A stretch of DNA of 5,789 bases from Anaerobacillus sp. (lineage in GTDB: Bacteria > Bacillota > Bacilli > Bacillales_H > Anaerobacillaceae): NCBI GenBank assembly GCA_007120055.1, contig SKOL01000512.1, forward strand, positions 1-5,789, in the 5' to 3' direction. The notes beneath the pieces were generated by a model that saw only the letters and a program-made list of their open reading frames with translations, did no database searches and was not told the DNA's origin. A program made the translations under genes and the position numbers. Below are positions 5,221-5,789 of the stretch, piece by piece (position 1 is the first letter of the stretch; each line of letters starts with the position of its first letter).

Positions 5221-5256
5221 AACCGTCATGACGAAGTATCGTCACAAAAATCTAGC
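5217..5256 (-). repeat. Short hairpin repeat, copy H (fused to copy G)
   Basis: On the minus strand the core TGACGA, loop TACT, TCGTCA (5244-5229) is a perfect 6-bp stem. Its right arm, GACGGTTTTCG, runs straight into the left arm of copy G, so the two cores are only 38 bases apart and the long hairpin is absent. The left arm reads GGCTAGATTTTTG. Confidence 0.75.
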
Positions 5257-5342
5257 CTATAAGTTAGGCATGGGCGGACTTAACGAACGAACCACATAAC
5301 ATCAAATCACATTTACATGGAATAGATTACTAAATCAATTTT

Positions 5343-5371
5343 TTGAAAACTGCTGTTAAAAGTGTTATTTT
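5343..5371 (+). promoter_or_regulatory. Probable sigma-A promoter of the lipoprotein gene
   Basis: TTGAAA (5343-5348), a 17-base spacer and TATTTT (5366-5371) make a plausible vegetative promoter about 50 bases before the TTG start. A second -10-like TACAAT at 5390-5395 lacks a good -35. Array 3 lies outside this promoter and would belong to the opposite transcript. Confidence 0.5.
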
Positions 5372-5420
5372 CTTTTTGTGAGTTCATACTACAATCATAC
5401 TAAAATGAGGTGAGGTTATC

Positions 5421-5789
5421 TTGAATAAGTTTAACTTATTTGTGACAATTTTTACAGTGGCAATGTTATTAATGGGGTGTTCTAGTAATCAGCAGTTTTT
5501 AGAAAATTTAAATGTAACCTTTGAAAATGAAGGGGCGACGATGCCGACAGAATTTCAAACATATACAGTACAACTAACCGATAGCGCAGGAGACGTAGTT
5601 GATGTTGATGAAGTTTACTTGTATATGAATATGGAAAGGATGAACCATCCAATTGAAGGAACGATGCATAACATTAGTGAAGGGGTTTATGAATTAGAAC
5701 TGCCACTTGCAATGGCAGGAGAATGGTATGCCAATATAACAGTTACGAACGATGGTGACGTAAAACTTTTTGAGGGTTTCGTCCTTTAT
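5421..5789 (+). CDS. YtkA/FixH-like lipoprotein (partial at right edge)
   Basis: The first 123 codons of a secreted lipoprotein are visible; the frame is still open at the right edge. It starts with TTG at 5421, preceded by the ribosome site GAGGTGAGG (5407-5415). An in-frame TGA at 5406 rules out an earlier start, and the next ATG would fall inside the signal peptide. The signal peptide ends in the lipobox LMGC with lipid-bearing C20. The mature part resembles the YtkA-like/FixH domain: a beta-rich region with YLYMNMERMNHP (67-78), TMH (81-83) and LAMAGEWYANITVT (96-109), the Met/His-containing block and the MAGxW strand typical of the family. Its biochemical role is not established; the Met and His residues suggest metal, perhaps copper, binding. 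It is divergent from the thioredoxin-like/ccdA pair, which suggests a shared envelope redox or metal function. Family assignment is by pattern recognition. Confidence 0.85.
   Translation, partial: MNKFNLFVTIFTVAMLLMGCSSNQQFLENLNVTFENEGATMPTEFQTYTVQLTDSAGDVVDVDEVYLYMNMERMNHPIEGTMHNISEGVYELELPLAMAGEWYANITVTNDGDVKLFEGFVLY

Overview
The window looks like chromosomal DNA of a low-GC Bacillota, most probably a member of the Bacillaceae. The signs are AT-rich codon use, strong GGAGG-type ribosome binding sites, TTG as a usable start codon, and the protein types present (MeaB, a CcdA/thioredoxin pair, a YtkA-like lipoprotein). I cannot fix genus or species from the sequence alone.

Layout. (1) 1-855: the C-terminal part of the methylmalonyl-CoA mutase large subunit, open at the left edge, with a complete B12-binding domain. 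(2) 856-1064: a repeat-bearing gap. (3) 1065-2081: meaB, the GTPase that loads and protects the mutase, so 1-2081 is one functional unit for methylmalonyl-CoA/succinyl-CoA interconversion. (4) 2082-2711: a gene-free stretch with one MITE-like palindrome directly after meaB and a large ordered repeat array. (5) 2712-3620: a PAP2-family membrane phosphatase. (6) 3621-3817: a convergent intergenic region holding a second MITE-like palindrome that probably ends transcription in both directions. (7) 3818-5025, minus strand: a two-gene unit, ccdA behind a membrane-anchored thioredoxin-like protein with an unusual CECC active site, the two overlapping by one base. (8) 5026-5420: a third repeat array and a promoter. 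(9) 5421-5789: the start of a divergent YtkA/FixH-like lipoprotein, cut by the right edge.

The most unusual content is the repeat system in the three gaps. A short hairpin unit (core TGACG, loop, CGTCA, with conserved flanks ending in GTATGAAAA) occurs eight times. In two arrays neighbouring units are joined by a long hairpin whose 16-17 bp stem differs in sequence from copy to copy yet stays paired, while its 46-48 nt loop is conserved. The unit repeats every 126-127 bases. All wobble pairs in the stems fit an RNA read in one direction, and in all three places that direction is the direction of the gene immediately downstream (meaB, the PAP2 gene, the thioredoxin-like gene). I do not recognise this element as a named family. 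It could be a structured RNA leader, a mobile repeat of REP/MITE type, or both.

The right-hand genes plausibly form an extracytoplasmic thiol-redox and possibly metal-handling locus: CcdA passes electrons across the membrane, the anchored thioredoxin-like protein uses them, and the divergent lipoprotein belongs to a family often found near such genes. The specific substrate is not shown by the sequence.
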